A DNA stretch of 64,000 nt from Enterobacter cloacae subsp. cloacae ATCC 13047. Its GTDB lineage: Bacteria > Pseudomonadota > Gammaproteobacteria > Enterobacterales > Enterobacteriaceae. A program made the position numbers and the translations under genes. Under the pieces are notes generated by a model. It was not told where the DNA came from. It worked only from the letters and a program-made list of their open reading frames with translations, and searched no databases. The stretch is taken from assembly GCF_000025565.1 (NCBI RefSeq), contig NC_014121.1:3534001-3598000 (forward strand), given 5' to 3'. Within the stretch, counting starts at the first letter, position 1, and each line of letters opens with the position of its first letter. Shown here one piece after another: positions 1 through 11,032 of the stretch.

Positions 1-608
<608 letters not shown>

Positions 609-699
609 TCCTTCTGGCGGGCAGACATGCCCGCCCGTTTTGCTGAAAAAGCCTTCAGTTGATGCGCTGTTTCTTGCGCTAACCAGGCGGGTACAGTAG

Positions 700-1455
<756 letters not shown>

Positions 1456-1471
1456 TGGCAGGAGCCAGGTT

Positions 1472-1750
1472 ATGCAAACAGATTATGTATTATTTACGGC
1501 TGCCGTAGAGATCGTCGGTTTCTGGTTGCTTTTCCAAAATTTCAGAGCCTGGAAAAAAGGTATCACTCACATCCGTTACTACCCTTTTTTTGGTGCCAGG
1601 AGACTTGAACCCATTTATCGTCGTGATGAACCAATAATTTTTTGCCTCATCCTGATATGGGAAACGTTGTTGATAGTTGGACTGATGGCAACGATGCTTT
1701 ATTGCACCTTGTGGTTATACCTTCACGAAATAGGCTTTTTGCACGAGTAA
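1472..1750 (+). CDS. small two-span membrane protein in the yeiS position
   Basis: 92 aa with two hydrophobic segments, about residues 5-22 and 55-84, separated by a basic loop containing AWKKGI and EPIYRRDEP. Size, layout and position right after sanA resemble E. coli YeiS (DUF2542), which also has an AWKGW-type basic stretch and an EPVY motif, but the identity is low and I assign it only by position and pattern. The function is unknown. It is probably co-transcribed with sanA (16-bp gap) and ends at the hairpin at 1769-1794. Confidence 0.6.
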   Translation: MQTDYVLFTAAVEIVGFWLLFQNFRAWKKGITHIRYYPFFGARRLEPIYRRDEPIIFCLILIWETLLIVGLMATMLYCTLWLYLHEIGFLHE

Positions 1751-1768
1751 ATATATATCCAAAAAAAA

Positions 1769-1794
1769 CTCGTCGCAGCACAAACTACGACGAG
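1769..1794. terminator. bidirectional terminator hairpin between the small membrane gene and mglC
   Basis: Arms CTCGTCG and CGACGAG enclose a 12-base loop, with an A-run on the left and a T-rich run on the right. It can end both sanA-side transcripts and the mgl operon, which converge here. Confidence 0.75.
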
Positions 1795-1810
1795 CTTCTT
1801 TTTACTTCTA

Positions 1811-2821
1811 TTACTTCTTACGCGCGTATTTCAGTGAGTCCAGCGCAACCGCGAAGATGATAATGGCGCCCTTGATGATGTACTGCCAGTACGGGTTCAC
1901 GCCGATGTAGGTCAGACCATAGTTGATGACCGTAAAGATGATCACACCGGTGACCACGCCGAGCACAGTACCCACACCGCCGCTGAAAGAGACCCCGCCC
2001 ACCACGCAGGCGGCAATCGCATCCAGTTCGTACATAAAGCCGAGGTTGTTGGTGGCAGAGCCGATACGGCCCGCTTCCAGCATCCCGCCGAAGGCATAGA
2101 ACACACCGGACAGGGCATAAATCATCAGCAGGTTCAGGGCCACGTTCACGCCGGACACTTTCGCTGCTTCCGGGTTACCCCCGATAGCGAAGATGTTCTT
2201 ACCAAAGCGGGTTTTGTTCCACAGGATCCAGACGAACGCCACCGCAATCAACGCGTAGAAGGTGATATACGACAGGCGGAAGCTGCCCAGCGCAATAAAT
2301 CCTTGCGTGAAGGTCGAGAAGCCGCTGTCGAAGCCCGAGATGGGGGACGCACCGACGAAGTCGTAGTACAGGGAGTTGATACCGTAAACGATGATCATCG
2401 TACCCAGGGTGGTGATAAATGGCGTCACGTTCAGGTAAGCGATGATAATACCGTTGATCAGACCAATCACCGCACCGATGGCGCAGACAATCAGGATCAC
2501 CACGAAAATGGGCATGGTCGCCATTTCCGGGAACACCTTGTTGGCGTTTTCCATCGACTGCAACAGGGTTGCCGCGATCACCGCCGCGAGGCCGACCTGG
2601 CGCCCTGCAGAAAGGTCAGTCCCCTGGGTGACGATGAGCCCCGCCACGCCCAGAGCGATGATAATACGCACGGAAGACTGAGTCAGAATGTTACTCAGGT
2701 TCAGCAGACTTAAGAACGTAGGGTCCTGGAAAATGATAATGGCCAGCAATACTAAAAGAACAACGTAAATACCGCCTTCTTTCAGATAAGTGAGAAAACT
2801 TTTTTTATTTAACGCACTCAT
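1811..2821 (-). CDS. mglC: galactose/methyl-galactoside ABC transporter permease MglC
   Basis: 336 aa, the usual length of MglC. It forms the membrane channel of the high-affinity D-galactose/methyl-beta-galactoside importer MglBA2C2 in the inner membrane. About ten hydrophobic segments are visible, with the family signature region GTDLSAGRQVGLAAVIAA near residue 65-83 and a conserved C-terminus ending in DSLKYARKK. It is the last gene of the galS-regulated operon mglB-mglA-mglC, 15 bp after mglA, and is followed by the bidirectional hairpin. Confidence 0.97.
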   Translation of the reverse strand: MSALNKKSFLTYLKEGGIYVVLLVLLAIIIFQDPTFLSLLNLSNILTQSSVRIIIALGVAGLIVTQGTDLSAGRQVGLAAVIAATLLQSMENANKVFPEMATMPIFVVILIVCAIGAVIGLINGIIIAYLNVTPFITTLGTMIIVYGINSLYYDFVGASPISGFDSGFSTFTQGFIALGSFRLSYITFYALIAVAFVWILWNKTRFGKNIFAIGGNPEAAKVSGVNVALNLLMIYALSGVFYAFGGMLEAGRIGSATNNLGFMYELDAIAACVVGGVSFSGGVGTVLGVVTGVIIFTVINYGLTYIGVNPYWQYIIKGAIIIFAVALDSLKYARKK

Positions 2822-2836
2822 GAGGAGCCCCTGATC

Positions 2837-4357
2837 TTAAAGGTGCAAAGACGCTAAACGCAAAATTTCGTTTTGCGTTGTCGTTTTCGTGTCAACAATA
2901 CCGGCAACGAGACCATTGCTCATAACCAGAATACGGTCTGTGATCCCTAACAATTCCGGCATTTCGGAAGAGATAATAATGATCCCTTTATCCTTTTTCG
3001 CCAGTTCAGCGATCAGCTGATAAATTTCAAACTTCGCGCCGACGTCAATACCGCGGGTTGGTTCATCCAGCATCAGAATTTCTGGCTGCGTTAATAACCA
3101 ACGACCGATAATGACTTTTTGCTGGTTGCCGCCCGACAACGAACCAATTTGCGTACGATGCCCCGGCGTTTTTACGCGCATGGAGTCAATAACCCACTGG
3201 GTATCACTCTTCATGCGGGAGTTATCCAGCAGACCCACTTTGTTTTTATAGTTGCGGATATTAGAAATTAACGAGTTAAAGTTAATATCCAGATAGGCAT
3301 AAATACCGGTCGAACGACGCTCTTCCGTCACCAGTGCAAAACCATTATTAATGGCTTCGTTGGCGTTGTGGTTGTTAATTTTCTTACCGTGCAGCGTGAT
3401 GGTGCCTTCGGCTTTCTCGCGAATACCAAACAGGGTTTCGACGATATCGGTACGTTTTGCCCCGACCAGGCCTGCAATGCCCAGAATTTCGCCCTTGTGC
3501 AGGTCGAAGGAGACGTCGCGAATAGAGGGCTGACGCAGCGAGGTCAGATTACGCACCTCAAGGATCACCTCACCCGGCTTGTTCTCTTTGTCCGGGAAAC
3601 GCTGGTTCAGGGAACGGCCCACCATCATGGCGATGATCTTGTCCATGTCCAGCCCTTCGAGAGGCTGAGTGGCAATCCACTGACCGTCGCGCAGGATGGT
3701 TATCTCATCACACAACTGGAAGATCTCTTCCATTTTATGGGAGATATAAACAATGCCGCAGCCGCGATCTTTTAGCTTACGAATAATGGTAAAAAGGTGG
3801 TTAACCTCTTTTTCCGTTAATGACGATGTCGGTTCATCCATGATGACAATTTTGGCATCATAGGAGAACGCTTTAGCAATTTCGATCATCTGCATTTGCG
3901 AGACGGATAATGTTCCCACGCGGGCGCGCGGATCGATATCAATATCCAGCTCATCGAAAATGGCTTTGGTGTCACGGTACATTTTGTCCTGATCGACAAA
4001 AACACCTTTGGTTGGATAACGCCCCAACCACATATTATCCATTACCGAGCGTTGCAGTACCAGGTTCAATTCCTGGTGAACCATAGAGATACCGTTTTCC
4101 AGTGCTTCTTTCGCTGAATGGAAATCGATCTCTTTCCCCTGAAAAAGAATGCTGCCAGAATCTTTTTGATAGATCCCAAAAAGACATTTTAATAATGTTG
4201 ATTTACCGGCACCGTTTTCACCCATTAAGGCATGAATTGAATGAGGCCGAACTTTTAAATTAACATTATCGAGTGCCTTAACACCGGGAAACGACTTGTT
4301 GATGCCGTTCATTTCCAACAAGAATTCACCGGACGACGGAGTAGTTGTGCTGACCAT
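2837..4357 (-). CDS. mglA: galactose/methyl-galactoside ABC transporter ATPase MglA
   Basis: 506 aa when started at the Met of MVSTTTPSS, which has an AAGG ribosome site 8 bases upstream and matches E. coli. The frame stays open 8 codons further up, but nothing supports that start. It contains two fused ABC domains. The first has Walker [10 protein letters not shown] (about residue 43), signature LSVSQMQ and Walker B MDEPTSS. The second has a degenerate Walker A (GLVGAKRTD) with intact LSGGNQQ and LDEPTRG, normal for monosaccharide importers. It powers galactose import through MglC. The operon is mglB-mglA-mglC. Confidence 0.97.
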   Translation of the reverse strand: MVSTTTPSSGEFLLEMNGINKSFPGVKALDNVNLKVRPHSIHALMGENGAGKSTLLKCLFGIYQKDSGSILFQGKEIDFHSAKEALENGISMVHQELNLVLQRSVMDNMWLGRYPTKGVFVDQDKMYRDTKAIFDELDIDIDPRARVGTLSVSQMQMIEIAKAFSYDAKIVIMDEPTSSLTEKEVNHLFTIIRKLKDRGCGIVYISHKMEEIFQLCDEITILRDGQWIATQPLEGLDMDKIIAMMVGRSLNQRFPDKENKPGEVILEVRNLTSLRQPSIRDVSFDLHKGEILGIAGLVGAKRTDIVETLFGIREKAEGTITLHGKKINNHNANEAINNGFALVTEERRSTGIYAYLDINFNSLISNIRNYKNKVGLLDNSRMKSDTQWVIDSMRVKTPGHRTQIGSLSGGNQQKVIIGRWLLTQPEILMLDEPTRGIDVGAKFEIYQLIAELAKKDKGIIIISSEMPELLGITDRILVMSNGLVAGIVDTKTTTQNEILRLASLHL

Positions 4358-4395
4358 AATTATACCTTGTTGGCCTCGCATATCGCGTTATAAAA

Positions 4396-4415
4396 GGGCG
4401 CAACATGTTGCGCCC
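4396..4415 (-). other. perfect 20-bp palindrome between mglB and mglA
   Basis: A perfect palindrome with arms GGGCGCAACA and TGTTGCGCCC lies in the 80-bp gap between mglB and mglA. In RNA it would form a strong stem without a T-run. This fits a stabilising or attenuating stem that keeps mglB mRNA in excess over mglA and mglC, as is known for periplasmic-binding-protein operons. Confidence 0.65.
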
Positions 4416-4437
4416 TGTGGAGACATAACTAACTATC

Positions 4438-5436
4438 TTATTTACCGATAAACTCAGCCAGGTTGGACTGGTCTACGCCCACGTAAGGTACGCGAACGAT
4501 TTTATTGTCGATTTTCCAGTTGGTGCCATCTGCCGCACCTTTACCGTCGGCCAGGTTTTTCGCCAGATCGAAGGTGGCTTTCGCCTGGTTGTTGGCATCG
4601 TTCAATACGGTACCGGCCATCGCACCTGATTTCACCAGTGCCAGCGCTTCTGGCAGCGCATCCACGCCGAACACAGGGATAGAGGATTTGTTGTGTGCTT
4701 TCAGGGCTTCTACCGCACCCATTGCCATCGCGTCGTTGTTAGCGATGACCACTTCAATTTTGTTCGCGTTAGGACCAGACAGCCACGCGTCCATTTTATC
4801 TTTCGCCTGAGCGGTATCCCACATCGCGGTATCTAAAGCCAGCTGCTGGGTTTTCAGACCTTTGTCGTTCAACTCTTTGACAACGTAAGTGGTACGCGCT
4901 TCAGCATCCGGGTGGCCTGGCTCGCCTTTCAGCAGCACAAACTGGATCTGGCCGTCTTTGTTCAGATCCCAGTTCGGGTTGGCCGCCCAGTGTTTCGCGA
5001 TCAGATCGCCCTGGATAATACCGGACTCTTTGGAGTCAGTACCGACGTAATACGCTTTGTCATAGCTGTCCAGCGCTTTACGGGAAGGTTCTTTGTTGAA
5101 GAAGACGATTGGCACGTTCTGGCCGCGCGCTTTCTCGATAACTGTGCCTGCAGCAGCCGGGTCAACCAGGTTGATTGCCAGTGCCTTCACGCCTTTTGCC
5201 AGCAGGACGTCAATCTGATCGTTCTGTTTGGACTGGTCGTTCTGGGAGTCATTCATCAGCAGCTGAACATCTGGCGCTGCTTTAGCATTTTTCTCGATCG
5301 CTTTACGCACAACAGACATGAAGTTGTCGTCGTATTTATAGATAGTCACACCAATACGGGTATCCGCAGCGTGCGCTGCTGCACCAAAAAGCATGCTTGC
5401 CATTACAGCAGACAGAGTCAACACCTTCTTATTCAT
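4438..5436 (-). CDS. mglB: periplasmic galactose/glucose-binding protein MglB
   Basis: 332 aa. A clear signal peptide ([19 protein letters not shown]) is cleaved after AHA, leaving mature [15 protein letters not shown]. This is the periplasmic galactose/glucose receptor that feeds MglAC and the Trg chemoreceptor. The sugar-binding Asp/Asn-rich stretches ([18 protein letters not shown]) and the calcium-loop region DLNKDGQIQ, about residues 157-165, are all present. It is the first gene of the mgl operon, downstream of the CRP and GalS sites near 5700. Confidence 0.98.
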   Translation of the reverse strand: MNKKVLTLSAVMASMLFGAAAHAADTRIGVTIYKYDDNFMSVVRKAIEKNAKAAPDVQLLMNDSQNDQSKQNDQIDVLLAKGVKALAINLVDPAAAGTVIEKARGQNVPIVFFNKEPSRKALDSYDKAYYVGTDSKESGIIQGDLIAKHWAANPNWDLNKDGQIQFVLLKGEPGHPDAEARTTYVVKELNDKGLKTQQLALDTAMWDTAQAKDKMDAWLSGPNANKIEVVIANNDAMAMGAVEALKAHNKSSIPVFGVDALPEALALVKSGAMAGTVLNDANNQAKATFDLAKNLADGKGAADGTNWKIDNKIVRVPYVGVDQSNLAEFIGK

Positions 5437-5685
5437 GGTATCTCCGGTTTTTTTTATGCAGGGTAGTTCTTGTGAATAACGATCGGCGGGCAGGTGTTAA
5501 TAAAACGTTACTGACAGCCGAAGTTCACTTATAAAATTTCTATCTTCCGTGTTCGGTAACGCTCCAGAAATGCGTTTTATTCGTTGTTTGCGGCACGTTG
5601 GCTATAGTGAAAGTGAATAATCACTGTTACATAGCGTTTCAGCCCCTAAAACGCTGACATCATAGTCAGCGCCTTGTTAAGATAC

Positions 5686-5718
5686 TGTGAATTTACTCAC
5701 AGATTGAAAACGGTTACA
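5686..5718 (-). promoter_or_regulatory. mgl control region: CRP site and GalS/GalR operator
   Basis: The 295-bp gap between mglB and galS holds a perfect CRP consensus, TGTGA-6-TCACA, at 5686-5701. Immediately beside it, at 5705-5718, is TGAAAACGGTTACA, whose reverse strand fits the GalR/GalS operator TGnAAnCGnTTnCA at every fixed base. This predicts glucose repression and galactose induction of mglBAC. No promoter hexamers were assigned with confidence in the rest of the gap. Confidence 0.85.
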
Positions 5719-5731
5719 TCAGCTGGCTTTA

Positions 5732-6754
5732 TCAGTTAGTGATCGGAACCACAATTTGCCGGGCAGAGACCGAATGGCGGCGCACTAATGTCGGCATGAA
5801 ACAGTGTGTTGCTCCCGTATCAAGCAGCCCTGCCGCGCCCTGTAACGCCAGCTCAGTCGCCAGTTTGGCCATCGAGACAATGGGATAGCGTACCGTTGTC
5901 AGCTGCGGGTCGGTGTAACGGGCAATGGGAATATCGTCAAAACCGATCAACGACAAATGCTGTGGCACCGCAATGCCGTTATCTTTTAACGCCGTCAGTG
6001 CTCCGGCAGCCATGCTGTCGTTGTAGGCAAACACCGCGGAGAGCTGCAGGTTACGGCCCAGCAGCTCGACCATCGCAGCCTCCCCTCCCTGCATGTCCGG
6101 GGTACCGGTGCCTACCCAGCTTTCAGCAGGCGCAATGCCGTGTTCTTTCAGAGCATTTTGCCAGCCTTCGCGACGCAGTTCGTCGTCCTCAATCGCGTGG
6201 CTGGAGGCCAGATAACCGATTCGCTGGTGCCCGTTATTAATCAGCATGCGCGTGGCCATCATGGCGCCACTCACGTTATCCAGCCCCACGCAACGGTGGG
6301 CATAGCCGGGCACAATCCGGTTGATGAGCACCATGCCGGGGATTTGCTCCATAAATCCGGCAAGTTCCTCATCACTCAGGGCTTTTGAATGCACAATCAG
6401 CGCGTTACAACGCTGGCGGATCAGCACTTCGATGGCATAGCGCTCTTTTACTGCTTCATGATAGCTGTTGCCGATCAGCACATACTTTTGGTGCTGCTGG
6501 GCGACAACGTCCACCGCTTTCACCAGCGCGCCAAAAAACGCATCCGACACGTCCATCACTACCACGCCAATGGTGTCACTGACCTGCGTAGCCAGCGCCT
6601 GCGCGTTAGCATTGGGGCGGTAACCCAGTTGGGTCACGGCTTTCATTACGGTTTCACGGGTTTCAGGGCTGACCAGCGCGCTGTTGTTCAGCACGCGAGA
6701 GACGGTGGCCACAGAAACGCCCGCCTGACGGGCGACGTCACGAATGGTGATCAT
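5732..6754 (-). CDS. galS: mgl operon repressor GalS (galactose isorepressor)
   Basis: 340 aa from the Met of [10 protein letters not shown], which has AAGGA 8 bases upstream. An in-frame ATG three codons earlier is too close to that site. The N-terminus is a LacI-type helix-turn-helix with hinge ([15 protein letters not shown], residues 15-29), followed by a periplasmic-binding-protein-like inducer domain. It represses mgl in the absence of galactose and is autoregulated, as an identical operator lies upstream at 6865-6878. It is a few residues shorter at the C-terminus than E. coli GalS. Confidence 0.95.
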   Translation of the reverse strand: MITIRDVARQAGVSVATVSRVLNNSALVSPETRETVMKAVTQLGYRPNANAQALATQVSDTIGVVVMDVSDAFFGALVKAVDVVAQQHQKYVLIGNSYHEAVKERYAIEVLIRQRCNALIVHSKALSDEELAGFMEQIPGMVLINRIVPGYAHRCVGLDNVSGAMMATRMLINNGHQRIGYLASSHAIEDDELRREGWQNALKEHGIAPAESWVGTGTPDMQGGEAAMVELLGRNLQLSAVFAYNDSMAAGALTALKDNGIAVPQHLSLIGFDDIPIARYTDPQLTTVRYPIVSMAKLATELALQGAAGLLDTGATHCFMPTLVRRHSVSARQIVVPITN

Positions 6755-6864
6755 ATTCACCATCCTTAAAAGGATTGCAGCAACTCACAGACACCCCCTG
6801 TGTTTAGCAAGGTGGCTATTTTGGCAGCGAGAGAAAGGGGACTACGTGAAGAAGGTCACACTGA

Positions 6865-6900
6865 TGAAAACGGTTACATCCATTTTGTTAATGATTGTGA
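6865..6900 (-). promoter_or_regulatory. galS upstream operator with CRP half-site
   Basis: TGAAAACGGTTACA at 6865-6878 is identical to the operator before mglB, including the next two bases. A CRP-like half-site TGTGA lies at 6896-6900 with only a weak second half. Together they fit autoregulated, cAMP-responsive galS transcription. Confidence 0.75.
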
Positions 6901-6909
6901 TCCAGATCG

Positions 6910-8067
6910 TTATCTGGATGTATTATTCAATGAAACACCTGACGCTTTTGCGGTTAACTGACGCCACCCCCACTCCAGGGGCCCCTGGCGGAAATACCGC
7001 AGCCAGATAACTGAAAACGCCAGGTTTATCGTCCAGACCGGAAGAACAAACGCCACCAGCGTAAGGCGGTCGAATTTCATAAACAGGCCGAATCGATAGA
7101 ACAGCGTGGTGCAGATGAGGGTCTGCAGAATGTAATTGCTTAACGCCATGCGGCCAACGCAGGCCACGGCACTGACAATCCAGAGGCGGGAGAGCTGCGG
7201 CCAGAAGCCATAGATGAGCGCGGCGTAGCCGATGGTCTGGAACGGGGCACCGAGCTCGCGCGGAACCTGCAGCAGGAAAGCGCACCAGCGGTAATCCCAG
7301 TGTAGATGCCACTGCGCAATCACCGCCGGAAGATTGATCGCCACGCCCAGCAGCACCAGCAAGACGCCTGTGCGACGATAGTGGCGCAGGCTAAATTCCC
7401 CTTTCAGCCAGCCGGTGCGCATCAGGGATGCGCCCATCAGCATCATCCCCGCCAGCTGCCAGCCGTATTGCGCTCCCAGTGCCAGCAGGTTATCGCCCAG
7501 CATATCCGCGCGATTGCTTATCGCTTCCGCGCCGCCTTTTAGCTTCCAGAACTGCTCATACTGCAGGTTGGCGGCGTCCGGTATCCATGAGCGGCTTGTT
7601 GCGTCGCCGGCGATCATACCCAGCAACAGCAGCACGCCAAGCCCCATGACATAAAGCATCACGCCGGTGTTAAACAGGCTTTTGACGCTATGCGCATCAC
7701 GGATGAGTCGCCAGCAAATCAGCCCGACTAATCCATAGGCGAGAAGAATATCACCGTCCCAGAAGAACAGGCCGTGAATAAAGCCAAGGAGCACCAGCAG
7801 GGTCAGACGTGACTGGATCCAGCGGGTGCCGCGTTTGAGCAGGAGTTGCAGACCGGCGCCAAACAGCAGCGCAAAGAGGGTGAGGAATTTCACCTGAGCA
7901 AAGAGATCGAGGATTGCCCACGTCCAGGCATCGCGACGGGTGATCTCGCCATACCAGGCGGGGTTGAGATAAGCGGCCTTCGGCAGACCGAAGGCGCTGA
8001 TATTAAGCAGCAGGATACCGAGAATGGCGACGCCGCGAACAAAATCGAGCGTGACGTTTCGCTCCAT
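6910..8067 (-). CDS. yeiB: DUF418 multi-span membrane protein YeiB
   Basis: 385 aa. The N-terminal motif LDFVRGVAILGILLLNI and the C-terminal DUF418 motif QGPLEWGWRQL are typical of the family. About ten hydrophobic segments place it in the inner membrane. The function is unproven; an acyltransferase-like or transporter role has been suggested for related proteins. It starts 18 bp after the folE stop and is probably co-transcribed with it, as in E. coli. Confidence 0.93.
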   Translation of the reverse strand: MERNVTLDFVRGVAILGILLLNISAFGLPKAAYLNPAWYGEITRRDAWTWAILDLFAQVKFLTLFALLFGAGLQLLLKRGTRWIQSRLTLLVLLGFIHGLFFWDGDILLAYGLVGLICWRLIRDAHSVKSLFNTGVMLYVMGLGVLLLLGMIAGDATSRSWIPDAANLQYEQFWKLKGGAEAISNRADMLGDNLLALGAQYGWQLAGMMLMGASLMRTGWLKGEFSLRHYRRTGVLLVLLGVAINLPAVIAQWHLHWDYRWCAFLLQVPRELGAPFQTIGYAALIYGFWPQLSRLWIVSAVACVGRMALSNYILQTLICTTLFYRFGLFMKFDRLTLVAFVLPVWTINLAFSVIWLRYFRQGPLEWGWRQLTAKASGVSLNNTSR

Positions 8068-8085
8068 GGTCCCTGCCCTGTCTGA

Positions 8086-8754
8086 TTAGTTGTGGTGACG
8101 CACGGCGCGCAGGAACTCCTGGCGGGTGTTCTGGCTGGATTTAAACAGACCGCCCAGCGACGTGGTGGTGGTCGCACTGGTGGCATCACGTACACCGCGC
8201 GCCTTCACGCAGTAGTGAACCGCGTCAATGGAGACCGCGACGTTATTGGTGCCCAGCAGCGTTTGCAGCGCAGTCAGGATCTGCTGCGTCAGACGCTCCT
8301 GCACCTGTGGGCGTTGGGCAAAGAACTGCACGATACGGTTGATTTTGGACAGACCAATCACCGTATCTTTTGGAATGTAAGCCACGGTCGCTTTACCGTC
8401 GATGGTCACGAAGTGGTGCTCGCAGGTGCTGGTCAGCGTGATATCGCGCACCGTCACCATCTCATCCACCTTCATTTTGTTTTCAATGACGGTGATTTTC
8501 GGGAAGTTGGCGTAGTCCAGGCCGGAGAAAATTTCGTCGACATACATTTTTGCGATGCGATGCGGCGTTTCCATCAGACTGTCGTCGCTCAGATCGAGAT
8601 TCAGCAGTTGCATGATCTCGGTCATGTGCCCGGCAATCAGACGTTTACGGGTTTCATTATCCACTTCCTGAACGGGTGGACGCAGTGGCGTTTCAAGACC
8701 GCGCGCAACCAGGGCTTCGTGGACAAGGGCCGCTTCTTTACTGAGTGATGACAT
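8086..8754 (-). CDS. folE: GTP cyclohydrolase 1
   Basis: 222 aa from [10 protein letters not shown]. An AGGAG site 7 bases upstream and the E. coli length decide the start, although the frame is open 26 codons earlier. It converts GTP to 7,8-dihydroneopterin triphosphate, the first step of folate and queuosine-precursor synthesis in the cytosol. Zinc ligands are visible in TSTCEHHF and VHYCVKARG. The catalytic-site motif [10 protein letters not shown] region and C-terminal TSLGGLFKS are conserved. It is first in a probable folE-yeiB operon. Confidence 0.98.
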   Translation of the reverse strand: MSSLSKEAALVHEALVARGLETPLRPPVQEVDNETRKRLIAGHMTEIMQLLNLDLSDDSLMETPHRIAKMYVDEIFSGLDYANFPKITVIENKMKVDEMVTVRDITLTSTCEHHFVTIDGKATVAYIPKDTVIGLSKINRIVQFFAQRPQVQERLTQQILTALQTLLGTNNVAVSIDAVHYCVKARGVRDATSATTTTSLGGLFKSSQNTRQEFLRAVRHHN

Positions 8755-8856
8755 TCTTTTCTCCTGCAGGTGTGGCGTCTTTTGCCCTCGTTGTGGCAAA
8801 AGTGTGCGCTCATTGTGCGTGAGGCCGCGCACATAATCCAGTATTCACGACGATAA

Positions 8857-10005
8857 TTATTGCAATTGCTGCTGCCTTTCGGCCTGACGGTTCCACACCA
8901 GCGCGCCCGCAATGAACAGCGCAATGCCCGCCAGCCCCAGCGCAGGCTCAAGCTTGTGGGTAAGCCAGGTGGATAACGCCGAGGTCATCGGCCCCACCAG
9001 CTGTCCAATGGCATAACCGGTAGTCAGTAGCCCCGCCATATAGCGGGTATGTTCGGGTGCCAGCTCGCGCCCGTAGAGTAAAGAGAGCTGAACGGCACAC
9101 AGGAATCCGCCGCCGACCAGCAGGCCGCCCGTCAGCAAGCCGCCAATTCCCGGCAGTAGCCACGCCGCCAGCACACCCGCCCCCTGTAACCACAGCACGA
9201 TAGCCAGCCTGCGGTTCGAGGTAGAGGTGTGACGCAAAACGATACTGAGCACGATGCCCACAACAGCGGCAGCGCCAAATATCGGCCAGACAAACTGTGC
9301 AAACAGGCTGCCGGGAAAACGCACGGCCGCCATTTGTGATAAAAATGTTGCAGGCAGGATGTAGCCAAATCCGGCCAGGCTGTAGCTCCAGACCAGGCAC
9401 TTCAAATCTTTCGTCAGAATAAGGGGTTCAGGCGCGCTGCCCGGCCGGTGCAGTTGCCCGGCACGCGGTAAATAGCGGGCAACCAGTGCGATAAGCACCA
9501 GCGCCAGCACGCCGTAAATCTGCCATGCGGCCCCGGCCGACAACGCTTTTGCGTGAATATAGACCGCAAGCAGTCCGCTCAGGGCGATACCTGCGCCCGG
9601 CCCGGCAAACACGGCCGCGCTCAAACCCGGTTTACCCAGTTGCCCCAGCCGCTCGTTGGTCCAGGCGGCAATCAGCACCATCGACCAGCCGCTCATGCAG
9701 CCAATCACAAAGCGCAGCAGACCATGTACCAGCGCGTTATCCGCTGCGGCGGAAAGCAGCGTCAGCGCCACAGCGCCAGTAATACCCAGCCAAAGGCGGG
9801 TTTCAACGAAGCGATGGGCGCGCATCGCATCCCATGCGCCCACCAGATAGCCCAGATAGTTCATCGCCGCCACCAGACCTGCGCTGGTGAGCGTGAGTTG
9901 CCCGGCGGCAATCATCAGCGGCACCTGAGGGGTAAACGCGAAGCGCCCAATTCCCATCGCTACCACCAGAACCACAAATCCACTGAGCGCAATTCGCAGC
10001 GCCAT
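8857..10005 (-). CDS. MFS transporter, YbfB/YjiJ-like
   Basis: 382 aa, about twelve hydrophobic spans, beginning with a conserved GIGRFAFTPQVPLM motif and carrying GYLVGAWDAMRAHR between spans 2 and 3, features of the YbfB/YjiJ branch of the major facilitator superfamily. The substrate is unknown. E. coli has no gene between folE and yeiG, so this is an extra gene in the otherwise conserved order. It is divergent from fghA (138 bp between starts), so the two may share a control region, but I see no clear operator. Confidence 0.85.
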   Translation of the reverse strand: MALRIALSGFVVLVVAMGIGRFAFTPQVPLMIAAGQLTLTSAGLVAAMNYLGYLVGAWDAMRAHRFVETRLWLGITGAVALTLLSAAADNALVHGLLRFVIGCMSGWSMVLIAAWTNERLGQLGKPGLSAAVFAGPGAGIALSGLLAVYIHAKALSAGAAWQIYGVLALVLIALVARYLPRAGQLHRPGSAPEPLILTKDLKCLVWSYSLAGFGYILPATFLSQMAAVRFPGSLFAQFVWPIFGAAAVVGIVLSIVLRHTSTSNRRLAIVLWLQGAGVLAAWLLPGIGGLLTGGLLVGGGFLCAVQLSLLYGRELAPEHTRYMAGLLTTGYAIGQLVGPMTSALSTWLTHKLEPALGLAGIALFIAGALVWNRQAERQQQLQ

Positions 10006-10143
10006 GACCGCTCCAGTTGTTAATAAAAAGTAAATTTATGATGCAGGATCTCGCAGTCTTGCGAAAGTGAAAGTTGCTCACAGGTAAATGAAAACTCTGT
10101 ATTATGGGTTGAATGAATAGCAATTCGCATTAAGGAGCCCTGC

Positions 10144-10980
10144 ATGGAACTGCTCGAAGAGCATCGTTGTTTTGAAGGTCGACAGCAGCGCTGGCGCCAC
10201 GACTCCACTGTCCTGAACTGTGCCATGACGTTCAGCATTTTCCTACCGCCCACTGAAGAGGGTGCTAAGCCCCCGGTTCTGTTCTGGCTCTCGGGATTAA
10301 CCTGTAACGATGAGAATTTCACCACCAAAGCGGGCGCGCAGCGTGTGGCGGCCGAGCTGGGTATCGCCCTGGTGATGCCAGACACCAGCCCGCGTGGCGA
10401 TGAGGTGGCGGACGATGCCGGATATGATCTGGGCAAAGGGGCCGGGTTCTATCTGAACGCCACAGAGCAGCCGTGGGCGAGCCATTACCGCATGTACGAC
10501 TATATTGCCGACGAGCTGCCAGCCCTGATACAGCGTGAGTTTGCAGTAAGCAACCGGTGTGCCATCAGCGGGCATTCCATGGGTGGGCACGGCGCGTTGA
10601 TCATGGCGCTAAAAAATCCTGGCAGATACACCAGCGTTTCCGCGTTTGCGCCAATTGTAAACCCCACCCAGGTACCGTGGGGGCAGAAAGCCTTTACGAA
10701 CTATCTGGGCGATGACGCACAACGCTGGCAGGAGTGGGACAGCTGTGCCCTGATGCTGGCGAGCCAGCCTGGAAATGCGATCCCGACGCTTGTCGATCAA
10801 GGTGATGCGGATCAGTTCCTGGCCGGACAGCTACAGCCCGCCGTGCTGGCTGAAGCCGCACGTCAGAAAGACTGGCCGCTGACGCTGCGTATTCAGCCCG
10901 GATATGACCACAGCTACTATTTCATTGCATCCTTTATTGAGGATCACCTCCGCTTCCATGCGGAGCATTTGTTCGGGTAA
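10144..10980 (+). CDS. fghA: S-formylglutathione hydrolase
   Basis: 278 aa, the family length. It is an esterase-D-type alpha/beta hydrolase that splits S-formylglutathione to formate and glutathione, the last step of glutathione-dependent formaldehyde detoxification. The nucleophile elbow GHSMGGHGA (Ser about 144), the Asp in DQGDADQFL (about 223) and the His in GYDHSYYF (about 256) form the triad. The oxyanion region [11 protein letters not shown] is present. It corresponds to yeiG in E. coli. A partner formaldehyde dehydrogenase gene is not adjacent. Confidence 0.95.
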   Translation: MELLEEHRCFEGRQQRWRHDSTVLNCAMTFSIFLPPTEEGAKPPVLFWLSGLTCNDENFTTKAGAQRVAAELGIALVMPDTSPRGDEVADDAGYDLGKGAGFYLNATEQPWASHYRMYDYIADELPALIQREFAVSNRCAISGHSMGGHGALIMALKNPGRYTSVSAFAPIVNPTQVPWGQKAFTNYLGDDAQRWQEWDSCALMLASQPGNAIPTLVDQGDADQFLAGQLQPAVLAEAARQKDWPLTLRIQPGYDHSYYFIASFIEDHLRFHAEHLFG

Positions 10981-10994
10981 GTGCGGTCTTTTTT

Positions 10995-11020
10995 GCCCGG
11001 TAAGCGAAGCGCCACCGGGC
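10995..11020. repeat. REP-like palindrome, GCCCGGTAAGCG type
   Basis: Outer arms GCCCGGT and ACCGGGC with inner AGCG..CGC form an imperfect hairpin between the convergent fghA and cirA. The same unit, differing by one base, is at 34587-34612. It may also protect or end the transcripts. Confidence 0.8.
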
Positions 11021-11032
11021 ATGAAAACCACA

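Noticed and set aside
6744..7010. 88-codon plus-strand frame before galS
   Set aside because: It runs through the galS control region and the yeiB 3' end, and contains the operator sequence. A control region explains it better.
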